Numbered from the stretch's first letter, positions 9,525 to 19,315 are shown. The stretch: DNA of 64,000 nt from DATJGR01 sp963787045 (GCA_963787045.1 CAWBBR010000012.1:124001-188000), one strand, 5' to 3'. Numbers and translations are program-made. The notes: a model not told the origin generated them from the sequence alone.

Positions 9525-9881
9525 TCAACAGTCGGGCGACTCACACCCGCCCGCGTCGTAAGCCTTCACAACGGCGCGCGGCGCGATCTGCCGCCAGCGA
9601 TCCTCCAGCAATCGCCGAAGCGTCGCGTCATCGATCGTGCGCAGATGCACGAAGATACCGGCGCCTCGAAAACCCGAGGGCAAGTGAAACACCGTCGGGT
9701 CGGCCAGCAACATCACATCGCGTTCGTCGGGGTCGATCGCTTTGAACTCGAGACTGTCGTAGTCATCACCGAGACGGGTGAGGAATTTGCCCGCGACGCG
9801 CAACGCCGGGTATCCGTGATAGCTGCCCGGTTCTACCAACGGCAACACACTGCCGATCGCGCAGACCTCTTCCCAGGTCAT
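9525..9881 (-). CDS. MmcQ/YjbR-family DNA-binding-like protein
   Basis: A 118-residue protein resembling the MmcQ/YjbR (CyaY-like fold) family. Typical features are the early WEEVCAIGSVLPLVEPGSYHGYPALRVAGKFLTR... pattern and a C-terminal segment around RTIDDATLRRLLEDRW. Members have been called DNA-binding by fold, but the cellular role is not established. It lies just downstream of the PhyH oxygenase gene on the same strand. Confidence 0.7.
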   Translation of the reverse strand: MTWEEVCAIGSVLPLVEPGSYHGYPALRVAGKFLTRLGDDYDSLEFKAIDPDERDVMLLADPTVFHLPSGFRGAGIFVHLRTIDDATLRRLLEDRWRQIAPRAVVKAYDAGGCESPDC

Positions 9882-9883
9882 GG

Positions 9884-10763
9884 TTAGCCATCCACGTTCA
9901 TTTCCCTGATCGGATTCGCCGGTCGTTCGACGAACGTGCCGACGTAGTCGAACGAAGGATCCGGACCGTCGCTTCTACGTTCGATCGTCGCGGGGTCGAC
10001 CGTGCCGCGGCCGAAAGGACCTTCGACGCCGCCGAGCGAGCGCCACACGCGAAAGCCGAGCAATTCCTTCAGCCACGGCGACGCGACGGCGAGCACGTCG
10101 TCCGCAACCGACAGCGTGCAGTTCTCCTGCGGACGCATGAACGGTCTGGCGAAGTAACTCAACACGCCGTGCCGCGGTCGATCGGTGACGTTGCGTCCGG
10201 TGCCGTGCCACAAACGTCCATCGAAGACGAGCGCGCTGCCCGCGCGACCGGTCGCCGCAAAACTGCGCGGTCGATTCGTCGGGTCGGGATGACGACGCAA
10301 CAGGTGCGAACCGGGTACGACGCGCGTCGCTCCGTTCGCCTCAGTGAAATCGTCGAGCATCCACATGATGTTCGCGACGACCGGAATGGAGATGTCGAGC
10401 GGCACGTAGCCTTGATCGGAGTGCAGCATCATCTCGTCGCCGCCGCGCCCGGCAATGTTCGCCGTGTAAGCTGGAAAGGATGAAGCGACCGTCGAGGATG
10501 TGGCTCATCGCGTCGCGGACGAGCGGTTTGTGCAACAGCTCCGCGAAAATCGCGCCTTTGTTGATCAGGTTCCAGATGCGTTGATTCGCGCCGTCGTGTT
10601 CGAGCGACGCGACGCCGGCGGTCCGTTCCGCCATCGCCTGCTCGACGATCCGCCCTCGCAGCGCCGTCAGCTCCCGCGGCGTCAGCGCATCTTCGACGAT
10701 TGCGAGTCCGTACTTTGCGAGATCCGCCTTCGCCTGATCCCAGTCTCTCGTCGCCGGCGGCAT
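9884..10763 (-). CDS. Phytanoyl-CoA dioxygenase family protein, one frameshift
   Basis: A non-haem Fe(II)/2-oxoglutarate oxygenase (PhyH family). The metal triad is visible as HSD (in MMLHSDQGYVPLDIS) and the distal His in LWHGTGRNVTDRPRHG, with the 2-oxoglutarate-binding arginine region nearby. The N-terminal part (DWDQAKADLAKYGLAIVEDA) lies in one frame from 10763 and the catalytic part in another; they join near 10465 where an extra base breaks the line. The substrate is not identifiable; relatives hydroxylate fatty acyl-CoAs and natural products. Confidence 0.78.
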
Positions 10764-10891
10764 CTCGAGCGAATCGCGGGCTTCGCTTCGCCGACCATTT
10801 GTCCTTCGGGCATTTCTCCTCCCGGGGCTTTGCGCGGCCCAGCGGCATGGATAAACTAGAACGCATTATACATTTACGAACCGGAGTGGAC

Positions 10892-12685
10892 ATGGCCGCA
10901 GAGAACGCGCAGACGCTGAATTTCGACCCCGCCGCGCTGCGCGAGAAGTACCGGCAGGAACGCGACAAGCGTTTGCGCAAAGACGGCAACGCACAGTATC
11001 TCGAGGTGGTCGGCGAGTTTGCCCACTTCCTCGAAGATCCGTACGTGAAGCCGATCGAACGCGCCGCGCTGCACGACGACGTCGAAGTGCTGGTGATCGG
11101 CGGCGGCTTTGCCGGACTGTTGATCGGTGCGCGGCTCCGCCAGGGCGGCGTGGAAGACATTCGCATCGTGGAAAAAGGCGGCGATTTCGGCGGCACCTGG
11201 TATTGGAACCGCTATCCCGGCGCGGCGTGCGACACCGAAGCGTACATCTATCTGCCGCTGCTCGAGGAGACGGGCTACATCCCGACCGAGAAATACGCGA
11301 AAGCACCAGAGATTCTCGCGCACAGCCGACGCATCGCGGAGCAATACGATCTGTATCGCAACGTGTTGTTCCAGACGCAGATCAACGAGTTGCGCTGGGA
11401 CGAAACGTCGTCGCGCTGGATCGTATCCACCGATCGCGGCGACCGCTTCAAAGCGCAATACGTGTGCATGGCGAACGGTCCGCTGAACCGGCCGAAGCTG
11501 CCGGGCGTACCCGGCGTGCGGTCGTTCAAAGGTCATTCGTTCCACACGAGCCGTTGGGACTATGCCTACACGGGCGGCGACAGCTACGGCAACCTGACCG
11601 GTTTGAAAGACAAACGCGTCGGCATCATCGGCACCGGCGCCACCGCCGTGCAATGCGTGCCGCACGTCGGCGCCAGCGCGAAGCAGCTGTATCTGTTCCA
11701 GCGCACGCCGTCGTCGATCGACGTGCGCGCGAATCGTCCGACCGACCCAGACTGGGCGAAGGCGTTAGAGTCCGGCTGGCAACGCCGTCGCATGGAGAAC
11801 TTCTCGACGCTGACGAGCGGCGGCTACGCCGAGGAAGATCTCGTCATGGACGGCTGGACCGAAATCATCGGCAAACTGTTGCGCGGTCGCGGCCTCAGCA
11901 CCGATCCGGAATCGATCATGCGCACGCTCGAGATGGTCGACTTCGAGAAAATGGAACAGGTGCGCGCGCGCGCCGAAGCGATCGTGAGCGATCCGAATAC
12001 GGCGGAAGCGTTGAAGCCGTACTACCGGCAGTTCTGCAAGCGGCCGTGCTTCCACGACGAGTATCTCGATACGTTCAATCGCCCGAACGTCGAGCTGGTC
12101 CACACCGACGGCAAAGGTATCGAGCGCATCACCGAGCGCGGCATCGTGGCGAACGGCGTCGAGTACGAACTCGATTGCATCATCTTCGCGAGCGGCTTCG
12201 AGGTGGGCACGCCGCTCGAGCGACGCGCCGGCTACGAAGTGTACGGACGCGGCGGCGTTGCATTGAGCCAGAAGTGGAAAGACGGCGTGTCGACGATGTT
12301 CGGCATGCAGACGCACGATTTTCCGAACTGCTTCATCGTCGGCCTGTCGCAAACGGGCGTGTCGGCGAACATTCCGCACGTGCTCGACGTGCAGAGCCGT
12401 CACATCGGCTACATCCTGAAGCACGCGCACGATCATCAGGTGCGCACGCTCGACGTCACCGAAGCCGCCGAGGCCGAGTGGGTTCAGAAAGTCATCGACG
12501 CGTCGGTGATGAGCGTGAAGTTCCTCGAACAGTGCACGCCCGGCTACTACAACAACGAAGGACAACCGAACGGTCTGCTGATCCGACGTAACGGCTCCTA
12601 CGCGCCCGGCATCATGGCGTTCTCGTCGATCCTCGACGGCTGGCGCAACGAAGGAAAGCTCGAAGGCATTCAGTTCGACAAGTAG
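10892..12685 (+). CDS. Flavin-containing (Baeyer-Villiger type) monooxygenase
   Basis: A 597-residue class B flavoprotein monooxygenase using FAD and NADPH to insert oxygen into ketones. It has the FAD motif VIGGGFAGLLIGARLR, the NADPH motif GIIGTGATAVQC and the Baeyer-Villiger fingerprint FKGHSFHTSRWDY between them. ATG at 10892 is preferred because GGAG lies 6-9 bases upstream; a longer in-frame ATG at 10847 has a weaker context. The frame is intact, unlike its close homologue at 25425-27276. The likely substrates are cyclic or steroid ketones or similar, by family only. Confidence 0.9.
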   Translation: MAAENAQTLNFDPAALREKYRQERDKRLRKDGNAQYLEVVGEFAHFLEDPYVKPIERAALHDDVEVLVIGGGFAGLLIGARLRQGGVEDIRIVEKGGDFGGTWYWNRYPGAACDTEAYIYLPLLEETGYIPTEKYAKAPEILAHSRRIAEQYDLYRNVLFQTQINELRWDETSSRWIVSTDRGDRFKAQYVCMANGPLNRPKLPGVPGVRSFKGHSFHTSRWDYAYTGGDSYGNLTGLKDKRVGIIGTGATAVQCVPHVGASAKQLYLFQRTPSSIDVRANRPTDPDWAKALESGWQRRRMENFSTLTSGGYAEEDLVMDGWTEIIGKLLRGRGLSTDPESIMRTLEMVDFEKMEQVRARAEAIVSDPNTAEALKPYYRQFCKRPCFHDEYLDTFNRPNVELVHTDGKGIERITERGIVANGVEYELDCIIFASGFEVGTPLERRAGYEVYGRGGVALSQKWKDGVSTMFGMQTHDFPNCFIVGLSQTGVSANIPHVLDVQSRHIGYILKHAHDHQVRTLDVTEAAEAEWVQKVIDASVMSVKFLEQCTPGYYNNEGQPNGLLIRRNGSYAPGIMAFSSILDGWRNEGKLEGIQFDK

Positions 12686-12740
12686 CGGGGCCTTCCGACC
12701 CGGTTAGAATGCGACCTCGTCTCTGCGATTCGAGGTCGTC

Positions 12741-14129
12741 ATGTCACTTCGCGAAACCAACCTGGCGGTGTACGGCAATCGCTTCAATGCGTACACCGAG
12801 TTGCGGCTGCAGCGGAACCGCAGCACGCAGATCGCGCTGCTGAACGGCGACGTCGTTTCGAACACGCAGACGTCCGACGGCGGCGTATCGGCGCGCGTGT
12901 TCAAGGACGGCGTGTGGGGTTTCGCGTCGCGCCCGCAGATCGACAACGATTCGGTCATCGCGACAGTCGACGAAGCGACGCGCAACGCGGCGCTGTTGGC
13001 GCGGCACGCGGCGCGGCCCGAAATCGTGCTGCCACGCACGAAGACGTTCAACGAAAGCGACTTCGCAACAAAGCGGCCGCGCCTGACGCAACAGCAGTCG
13101 ATCGAATTTCTGCAGGCGATCGACGCGCACATCGCGAAGACCTATCCGGATCTGAAGTCGCGCAGCGTCGCCCGGCTCGACCTCGACATGGAGAAGCACC
13201 TCTACACCGCCGATGCGTCGGAGGGGTATTCAAATACCACACGCTCGTTGATTCAGGTGCGAATGACGACCACCAACGACGCGGGCCAGCCGGTGGAATA
13301 CAGCAAGACGTTCGGCGGCCGCGGTCAGTTCGAAGACGTGTTCACCGAACCCGACGCGCTGTTTGCCGACATTGCCCAAACGCATCGTCACCTGATGAAC
13401 AAACGCAAAGCGGTGGCGCCGCGCGCCGGCCTGCACGACGTCGTGCTCGACTCCGATCTGGCCGGCATCCTCGCGCACGAAGCGATCGGCCACACCACCG
13501 AAGCCGACATCGTTCAGGAAGGTTCGGTGGCCGCCGACTACATCGGCAAGCTGGTAGCGAGCCCGCTCATCACCTTGGTCGATTTCGCGAACACGTATCG
13601 CGGCGAAACGTTGCCGGTGCCGGTTTACGTCGACGACGAAGGCGTGGAGAGCCAGGACACCATTCTCATCGAGAACGGTGTGTTGAAGAACTTCATGCAC
13701 AACAAAGAGAGCTCCGTGCTGTTCGGCGTGCCGCCCACCGGCAATGCGCGCGCTTACACGTTCTCCGACGAACCGCTGATTCGCATGCGCAACACGGCGA
13801 TCCTGCCGGGCAAAGACAAACTCGACGACATGATCGCGAGCATCGAAGACGGCTATTACCTGCTGCGGCCGTCGAACGGTCAGGCCGACTCGACATCGGA
13901 GTTCATGTTCGGTGTCACGCTGGGCTACGAGATCAAGAACGGCAAACTCGGCAGCGCCATCACCGATACGACGATTTCCGGCGTCGCGTTCGACATGCTG
14001 AAAACCGTGTCGATGGTGTCGGACGAACTGAGCTGGACGTGCGCGGGTATGTGCGGCAAGAAGACGCTGATTCCGGTCGGCATGGGCGGACCCTCGATCA
14101 AATGCCGCGTGCAACTCGGAGGCGTGTGA
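12741..14129 (+). CDS. tldD: TldD-type metalloprotease subunit
   Basis: One half of the TldD/TldE peptidase, which in E. coli processes microcin B17 and CcdA and degrades unfolded peptides. The zinc motif HEAIGHTTEAD (HExxxH) is present with the downstream glycine-rich end. The 462-residue length fits. GAGG followed by a short spacer precedes ATG at 12741. The partner gene starts one base after its stop, forming a two-gene operon. Family members also process modified peptides, so a RiPP-type role is possible, although no precursor peptide is seen here. Confidence 0.88.
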   Translation: MSLRETNLAVYGNRFNAYTELRLQRNRSTQIALLNGDVVSNTQTSDGGVSARVFKDGVWGFASRPQIDNDSVIATVDEATRNAALLARHAARPEIVLPRTKTFNESDFATKRPRLTQQQSIEFLQAIDAHIAKTYPDLKSRSVARLDLDMEKHLYTADASEGYSNTTRSLIQVRMTTTNDAGQPVEYSKTFGGRGQFEDVFTEPDALFADIAQTHRHLMNKRKAVAPRAGLHDVVLDSDLAGILAHEAIGHTTEADIVQEGSVAADYIGKLVASPLITLVDFANTYRGETLPVPVYVDDEGVESQDTILIENGVLKNFMHNKESSVLFGVPPTGNARAYTFSDEPLIRMRNTAILPGKDKLDDMIASIEDGYYLLRPSNGQADSTSEFMFGVTLGYEIKNGKLGSAITDTTISGVAFDMLKTVSMVSDELSWTCAGMCGKKTLIPVGMGGPSIKCRVQLGGV

Positions 14130-14130
14130 A

Positions 14131-15411
14131 ATGGTCGACCGCGCCTTTGCACAGCGCAGCCTCGAAGCACTGCTGAAGCGCGGCTTTCAAAAGGCGCGAG
14201 TGCGTCTGGTGAGCAGCGATCAGCACGAGCTGCAGGCGGAATTCGGGCACACCAATCTGCTGCGCACGACACACAACACCGAACTCGGTCTGCTCGGCAT
14301 CGTCGACGACAAGCAAGGCAGTCTGACGCTGAACAACGTTACCGACGACGGCCTGCCCGATGCCGTGGAGAACCTGTGGGCGGTGACCAGTGGCTCCAGA
14401 GCCGATCCCGCCAACGATATCGCGGAGGCGCAGCCGAAGCGCACCTTCAAGAGCGGTCCGGATGCTCCCGACCTCGACCTGATGTACGAGCGCATCGCGG
14501 AGGTAATCGATCATGCGAAGTCGCGTTACCCGACCCTGAAGATGGGCAACGCTTCGATCTCGTTCGCATCGCGCCAGGCGCTGTTTCTCAATTCCAACGG
14601 TGTCGACTTCGACACGACGCGTACCGCCTATCACGCCGGCATGATGTTCACTGCGCGCGACGGCAGCGACGTTTCGTCGTTCAACTCCATCGGCGTCACG
14701 TTGGACGCACTCGACAAGCCGTTGGCCTCGCATGCCACCACCGACGCTCTGATGAAACAGACGACCGAGCAGGTCCGAACGAAGAAAGTGCCGCGCAAGT
14801 TCACCGGCGACATGATCATCACGCCGGACTGCATCGGCGACTTCCTCGGATTTCTCATCGGCAACATCAGCAATCAGCCGCTCATTTCCGGTACCTCGCT
14901 GTACAAAAACAGTCTCGGTCAGCCCGTGGCGGATGCCGCTTTGACGCTGCACTCGCGCCCGCGCGATCTCGTTGGCGGATACTTCGTCACCGGCGACGGT
15001 TACGAAGTGCAGAACACCACCGTCGTCGCGGACGGTGTTTTGCGCAGCTTCCTGCTCGATCACTACGGCGCGCGCAAAACGGGTCTCGAGCGCGCTGCAA
15101 CCGGCGGCGGTGCGTGGGTCGTCGAGGCAGGGGCGACGCCGCTCGACGCGATGATCCGCGACGTGAAAGCCGGCATTCTGATCACGCGCTTCTCGGGTGG
15201 TCGCCCGAATGACAAAGGCGACTTTTCGGGCATCGCGAAGAACAGCTACTACATCGACAACGGCGCCGTCGCGTTCCCGATCTCGGAGACGATGGTCAGC
15301 GGCAACATGGCCGCGCTACTGACACACATCGTCGCGATTTCCGCCGAGCGTGCGGACTTCGGCTCCGGCGTCTTTCCATGGGTGCGGGTCGGCGGCATCG
15401 GGATTTCCTGA
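14131..15411 (+). CDS. tldE: TldE/PmbA-type protease partner
   Basis: The second subunit of the TldD/TldE heterodimer: same fold, no metal motif. It shows the family's middle section (FASRQALFLNSNGVDFDTTR), a ligand/peptide-binding region (TLHSRPRDLVGGYFVTGDGY) and a glycine-rich C-terminus (YYIDNGAVAFPISETMVSGNM). It begins one base after the tldD stop and is probably translated with it. The 426-residue length is normal. Confidence 0.85.
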   Translation: MVDRAFAQRSLEALLKRGFQKARVRLVSSDQHELQAEFGHTNLLRTTHNTELGLLGIVDDKQGSLTLNNVTDDGLPDAVENLWAVTSGSRADPANDIAEAQPKRTFKSGPDAPDLDLMYERIAEVIDHAKSRYPTLKMGNASISFASRQALFLNSNGVDFDTTRTAYHAGMMFTARDGSDVSSFNSIGVTLDALDKPLASHATTDALMKQTTEQVRTKKVPRKFTGDMIITPDCIGDFLGFLIGNISNQPLISGTSLYKNSLGQPVADAALTLHSRPRDLVGGYFVTGDGYEVQNTTVVADGVLRSFLLDHYGARKTGLERAATGGGAWVVEAGATPLDAMIRDVKAGILITRFSGGRPNDKGDFSGIAKNSYYIDNGAVAFPISETMVSGNMAALLTHIVAISAERADFGSGVFPWVRVGGIGIS

Positions 15412-15762
15412 ACGGCGCGACGCCTCCCGGCTTGCCTTGGCAACTGTGCTTCGAACACACTTCGCGCATTCAATGCCAGTTCGACGATCGCTCGTGCCCC
15501 AACGCTGCTAGATCTCAGATTCCCGAGCCACCTCCGACGTAGCGTCCACAAGACCGGTCGGAGGAATCGTGCGCGCACGCGCACGTTTGGAAGCAGGCGC
15601 GGCGGACTGAGGTCTGGCACTCGGCCGTCGGCACCTGCGTTCCCCGTCATTCCCACCGGACTCCGCTGAACCAGGCGTTGCCTCCACGCGATCGATCGCA
15701 TCGCGTTTCGTTGTCGCCATCGACCCCGTTGTCGCGCAGTGCTTCCGCACCGGAGTACTGCT
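15412..15762. other. Intergenic stretch with weak coding signal
   Basis: About 350 bases lie between the end of tldE and the start of the DUF1062 gene. I see no convincing promoter, hairpin-plus-T-run terminator or RNA gene. The only candidate is the short basic minus-strand ORF listed separately. Confidence 0.4.
15508..15720 (-). CDS. Hypothetical small basic protein
   Basis: A 70-residue ORF starting at ATG 15720 (MATTKRDAIDRVEA...) and rich in Ala, Arg, Ser and Pro. No domain is recognised. In favour: it fills an otherwise empty gap and starts with a plausible ATG. Against: GC-rich DNA readily yields Arg/Ala-rich spurious ORFs and no ribosome-binding site stands out. Treat it as a guess. 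Confidence 0.25.
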   Translation of the reverse strand: MATTKRDAIDRVEATPGSAESGGNDGERRCRRPSARPQSAAPASKRARARTIPPTGLVDATSEVARESEI

Positions 15763-16356
15763 GTGGAGATTCGCTGCGAATGCTGGGAGGTGACGCCCAC
15801 GGCGCCACCGCGATTGATCAGACACTGTTCAGGCTGCAACGAGAAGCGGCGCTTCGTTTGCGCGGAGACATTTCGCGTGAACGCACAACGGAAAGCGCTC
15901 GACGTGTGGCTCAACTATCGGTGCGAGCGGTGCGACTCGACCTGGAAACGCCCGGTCATCGAGCGCCGGCCCGTCGGCGAGATCGACCCGCACCAACTCG
16001 AGGCTTTCTTCCGCGACGACCCGCTCGTCGCCCGGCGGCTGGCGTTCGACGTCGCACAGCTATGCAGACAGAGCGTGGTGATCGATGCGCACACCGACGT
16101 GCGCGTCCATCGCGTGACGATCGCGCCGGACGTCGACGACATCGCGCCTCTGTGTATTCGTCTCGCTCTGCCTGTGAAGTGCGCCGTGCGGCTCGACCGG
16201 CTGTTGGCGCTGCAATTAGGGCTGTCGCGCACGGCGCTGCATTCGTTGTGGGATCGTGGCGAACTGCACGTATCGCCCGCTCGCAACGCGCCATTGCGCA
16301 GGCCGATCCACGACCGACAACGGATCTGGTTGGGCGCGCCGCGGTTCGCTAACTAA
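15763..16356 (+). CDS. DUF1062 family protein
   Basis: A 197-residue protein matching the DUF1062 pattern: an N-terminal W-V-T-P strand, then a four-cysteine zinc-like site in two knuckles (CSGCNEKRRFVCAETFRVNA and YRCERCDSTWKRP), followed by a C-terminal half with a DNA- or RNA-binding look (RLDRLLALQLGLSRTAL). The function is unknown. GTG at 15763 is preferred because GGAG lies about 8 bases upstream; GTG at 15739 is also in frame. The 3' end overlaps the converging methyltransferase gene by 8 bases. Confidence 0.75.
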   Translation: MEIRCECWEVTPTAPPRLIRHCSGCNEKRRFVCAETFRVNAQRKALDVWLNYRCERCDSTWKRPVIERRPVGEIDPHQLEAFFRDDPLVARRLAFDVAQLCRQSVVIDAHTDVRVHRVTIAPDVDDIAPLCIRLALPVKCAVRLDRLLALQLGLSRTALHSLWDRGELHVSPARNAPLRRPIHDRQRIWLGAPRFAN

Positions 16357-17059
16357 ACGGCATCTCCGGCAGGTCCGCTACGCGCCAAAGCCCGAGGTGC
16401 TTGTCGCTGAAGTCGACCGACGGATGCGCCTCGTCGAACAATTCGAGCGGCTCCGGAAGATCGAACGGCGTCCGTTGCAGGTTCACCGCGCGCCACTTGC
16501 CGGTGGGAATGTCCTGGTTCCGTTCTCGGTCGACGAACGTCGTCGCCAACAACCAGGTTGCGCCCGAACGGCGTATGTTCGCGAGCGCGCGCACGACATC
16601 CTGGTTGGAGAAGTGCACGAGGCAGTCGCGGCACAGCACGAGATCGGCCGTTGGGAGCGGATCCTGCAGCAGATCCCGCTGTATGAATTTCCGGCGATGG
16701 TTGCTGTATGCGCGCTGGTTCTGGCGAATCAACTCGTCGACCACATCGGCGCCGACGTAGTCGACATTCAGATCGACGAGGCGCATCCAGTAGAAGTCGC
16801 CGCACGGTATGTCGAGCAGTGTCTTGCAGCCGAGATCCTTCACCAACGCCGGAAGCAGCCGGCGGACGACTTCGGTCTGCGCGAGGTCGGAGCCAGGACC
16901 CGACAACGACTCCATTTCCAACGCGGCGTGTTTGTGAAATTTGCGCGTGAACGTCTGCTTCGCCGATCGCTCGACGCGCGACTTCTCCTTGTATTTTCGC
17001 CATAAGTCGAAGACCCGCGGCAGGCGCAGTTGAACGAATCGCTTCAACGATCGGTTCAC
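16349..17059 (-). CDS. Class I SAM-dependent methyltransferase
   Basis: A 236-residue methyltransferase with the SAM-binding loop CKTLLDIPCGDFYWMRLVD and the acidic strand end YVGADVVDELI. LCRDCLVHFSNQDVVRAL marks motif IV-like positions. The substrate is unknown; relatives annotate as generic class I enzymes. The GTG start at 17059 overlaps the TRIC gene stop (GTGA), indicating coupling. It is the last gene of the minus-strand run that also holds the TRIC, methyltransferase and Nudix genes. Confidence 0.8.
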   Translation of the reverse strand: MNRSLKRFVQLRLPRVFDLWRKYKEKSRVERSAKQTFTRKFHKHAALEMESLSGPGSDLAQTEVVRRLLPALVKDLGCKTLLDIPCGDFYWMRLVDLNVDYVGADVVDELIRQNQRAYSNHRRKFIQRDLLQDPLPTADLVLCRDCLVHFSNQDVVRALANIRRSGATWLLATTFVDRERNQDIPTGKWRAVNLQRTPFDLPEPLELFDEAHPSVDFSDKHLGLWRVADLPEMPFS

Positions 17060-17682
17060 GTCCGCGTCTCCGGCAGCTTGAACGTCGGGAGCCGAAGCCC
17101 CCAGACGATGGCGGACACGCGCAGCGCGACCACGACGCTCATCCCCAGCGCGAACGCCCACAGTCGAGGTACGCCGACCGTTTCCGCAATGAGATAGAAC
17201 GAAATACCCGCAATGGCTGCGGTGGCGTAGATGTCGCGACGAAGGATCAACGGAATCTCGGCGCACAGCACGTCGCGCAGCATGCCGCCGGCAACTCCGG
17301 TGATGGTCCCCATCAGCACCACGATGATCGGCGACAGCCCTGCCGCCTCGGCAATCTGCGCGCCGGACAACGAGAACAGCGCGAGCCCGAGTGCATCGGC
17401 CAGCGACAACGCATTTCCCGGCGGCGGACGGATCCGAACGTAAAGCAGCGTGAGCAGCGCGGCGACGGCGATGACGATCAGATAGCTCGGTTCGGCGATC
17501 CAGAAAATCGGGTGTCGATCGAGCAACAGATCGCGGACCGTGCCCCCACCTACAGCCGTCAGGGTGGCGATGACGACAACGCCGAACAGATCCAGTGATT
17601 TGCGTCCTGCCGCCAGCGCGCCGCTCACTGCGAACACCGCGACGCCGACCAGATCGAGCACGTGCAGCGTTACCCAGTTCAA
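17056..17682 (-). CDS. TRIC-type cation channel (YadS/YvgT family)
   Basis: A 208-residue membrane protein with two repeats of three helices, each carrying the glycine-rich signature: TAVGGGTVRDLLLDRHPIFW and, in the second half, TGVAGGMLRDVLCAEIPLIL. These are hallmarks of bacterial TRIC trimeric cation channels. The start is TTG at 17682: it overlaps the upstream gene's stop as TTGA, which puts the N-terminus (WVTLHVLDLVGVAVFAVSG) exactly at the first helix. Longer in-frame readings run into the upstream gene. Confidence 0.88.
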   Translation of the reverse strand: MNWVTLHVLDLVGVAVFAVSGALAAGRKSLDLFGVVVIATLTAVGGGTVRDLLLDRHPIFWIAEPSYLIVIAVAALLTLLYVRIRPPPGNALSLADALGLALFSLSGAQIAEAAGLSPIIVVLMGTITGVAGGMLRDVLCAEIPLILRRDIYATAAIAGISFYLIAETVGVPRLWAFALGMSVVVALRVSAIVWGLRLPTFKLPETRT

Positions 17683-18270
17683 GCGTTGGCCCGTCGACCG
17701 CGGCTGCCGCCCGCATAGTTCGTGGTCGTCTTCATCGCTTCGAACACGAAATACGACCCTATGGGATGCACGCGTACGCTGCCAAAGATCGACTGCAGTT
17801 TGTTTCGGTACCACGTCTGCCGCTTGGTCACCAGATAGAGCGTTCCACGCAGCGACAGTCGGTTGAAGCCTTTCATGATGAAGTGTTTCGCTACTTCGAA
17901 ATCGGCGTGATACGGCGGATTGCACAGTATCTTCGAGAACCCTGCTTCGCGAAACTCCGTGAATCCATCGCTGCGCACGATGGTCACGCCACCCACTTCG
18001 TTGAGGCGCGCGTTAATCGATGCATACTCGACTGCCACCGGGTCGTTGTCGAGCATGAAGACGCGTTGTGGCGATGTCAGCTTCGCTGCGACGATGCCGA
18101 CGACGCCGTAACCGCAGCCGAGGTCCAGCACCTTGTCGTCCGCCTCGAGCCGCGCAACCGACAGCATCGCAACGGTTCCGGTGTCGACCTTCCGTGGCGA
18201 AAACAAGCGTGGGATGCGTTTCGAACCGCACTTCAATGTCGTGAATCGAGGTCGCGATCTGTACCGTCAA
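17679..18270 (-). CDS. RsmC-like class I methyltransferase, one frameshift
   Basis: Resembles the catalytic domain of RsmC-type rRNA guanine-N2 methyltransferases. The SAM loop VLDLGCGYGVVGIVAAK and the catalytic NPPY motif (ILCNPPYHADFEVAKHFI) are intact. The N-terminal VRFETHPTL lies in the next frame and joins FSPRKVDTGTVAM near 18210, where removing one base restores the usual THP-LFSP pattern. The start is TTG at 18270, overlapping the Nudix stop as TTGA. At under 200 residues it lacks the N-terminal domain of E. coli RsmC, as in shorter bacterial relatives. Confidence 0.78.
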
Positions 18271-18747
18271 TCGACGAGCACCTCGACATGCGTGACGTCG
18301 TCGGGTGCGCCATGGGTGAGATACCGCGCGACGATCTCCGCCAGCGATTGGGGCGTGAGCGGCTCTCGCGCCTTTGCCAGTTCGTCGGAATGCCACCAAC
18401 GGAACCGGTCCAATACCTGCTGCTTCCACCGCGTCCGACATGCGCGGCTCGAACTCCGCCACGCGAACGATTCGATACTGCTCGCGCTGACAGATCCGCC
18501 TGCCGCCCCAGTTGAACGTGTGCTGCCGCCGCCATACCAACGGCCCGACCTCGAAGCGTTCGAGCCCCAGTTCTTCTTTCAGCTCGCGCCGAAGCCCGGC
18601 TTCCTCGGTTTCACCGGGTTCCAGTCCGCCGCCGGGCGTGATCCAGAACCAGTCGCCGCCTTCGGGTGCGCGGATGCGCATCAGCAGCACTTTGAGTTCC
18701 GGCGTCAGCACGATCGCGCGGACGGCATTGCGCTGGACGATCACCAT
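18267..18747 (-). CDS. Nudix hydrolase, one frameshift
   Basis: A Nudix-fold pyrophosphohydrolase. The Nudix box is complete in the region GGGLEPGETEEAG followed by RELKEELGL. The C-terminal part (VLDRFRWWHSDELAKAREPL) sits in the next frame, with the break near 18420. ATG at 18747 has GGAG seven to ten bases upstream and lies within the end of the preceding ORF. Substrates of the family are nucleoside diphosphate derivatives; this one is not assignable. Confidence 0.8.
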
Positions 18748-19265
18748 TGCAGCTCCAGGCAATCGCCGATCCTGGTCGCGGTCCATTGCCGGCTGAGCGC
18801 ATCCATTCGCGCGTTGATCCGCGCCACTGTCTGCGTATCGAACGATCTGCGTTCGCTCGCGTCCATCGCTGCGAGCATGCTCGTGGCCGTGTCCGCCATC
18901 TCCGCCGCGCGGTGTCGCAGCGCCGGATTCGCGGAGGCCGCCAACCAGTTGAACATGCACACATAAGTGGCCCGTTCCGACCGCGCGGAGTCGTCTCGGC
19001 CGGCGCGCATCAGTTTCTGGCTGCGCCGCTTCGTCTTGCCGTCGCGCGTTTCACCGTGAAAGGTGCCGGCCGAGCCGCCCGCCGCTACCTGGCCGAAAAC
19101 GCCGAATTCGATTCCGAGCTCCTGTTCCGCAATGAAGTGCTGCAGATCGTGCGGCATCAGCGGATCGTTGCCCGGCGCGGTCGGCATACGTAACGGTTCG
19201 CCACGGTCGCGAACAATCACGATGCCGTAACGGCGTTCATCCGTCTTGTGGAACTGCACCCTCAT
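18741..19265 (-). CDS. Hypothetical protein
   Basis: A 174-residue soluble protein that I do not recognise. It starts at ATG 19265 (RVQFHKTDERRYGIVIVR) with a possible beta-rich N-terminal half, includes a Gly/Arg/Lys-rich middle (HGETRDGKTKRRSQKL) and a helical C-terminal half. Its stop overlaps the Nudix gene start by 7 bases, so the two are probably expressed together. No signal peptide or membrane helix is seen. Confidence 0.6.
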   Translation of the reverse strand: MRVQFHKTDERRYGIVIVRDRGEPLRMPTAPGNDPLMPHDLQHFIAEQELGIEFGVFGQVAAGGSAGTFHGETRDGKTKRRSQKLMRAGRDDSARSERATYVCMFNWLAASANPALRHRAAEMADTATSMLAAMDASERRSFDTQTVARINARMDALSRQWTATRIGDCLELQW

Positions 19266-19315
19266 GCAGCGAACCCGCGTTACAGGGACGTGGTTCGCGC
19301 ATTGTAGAAGGAACC

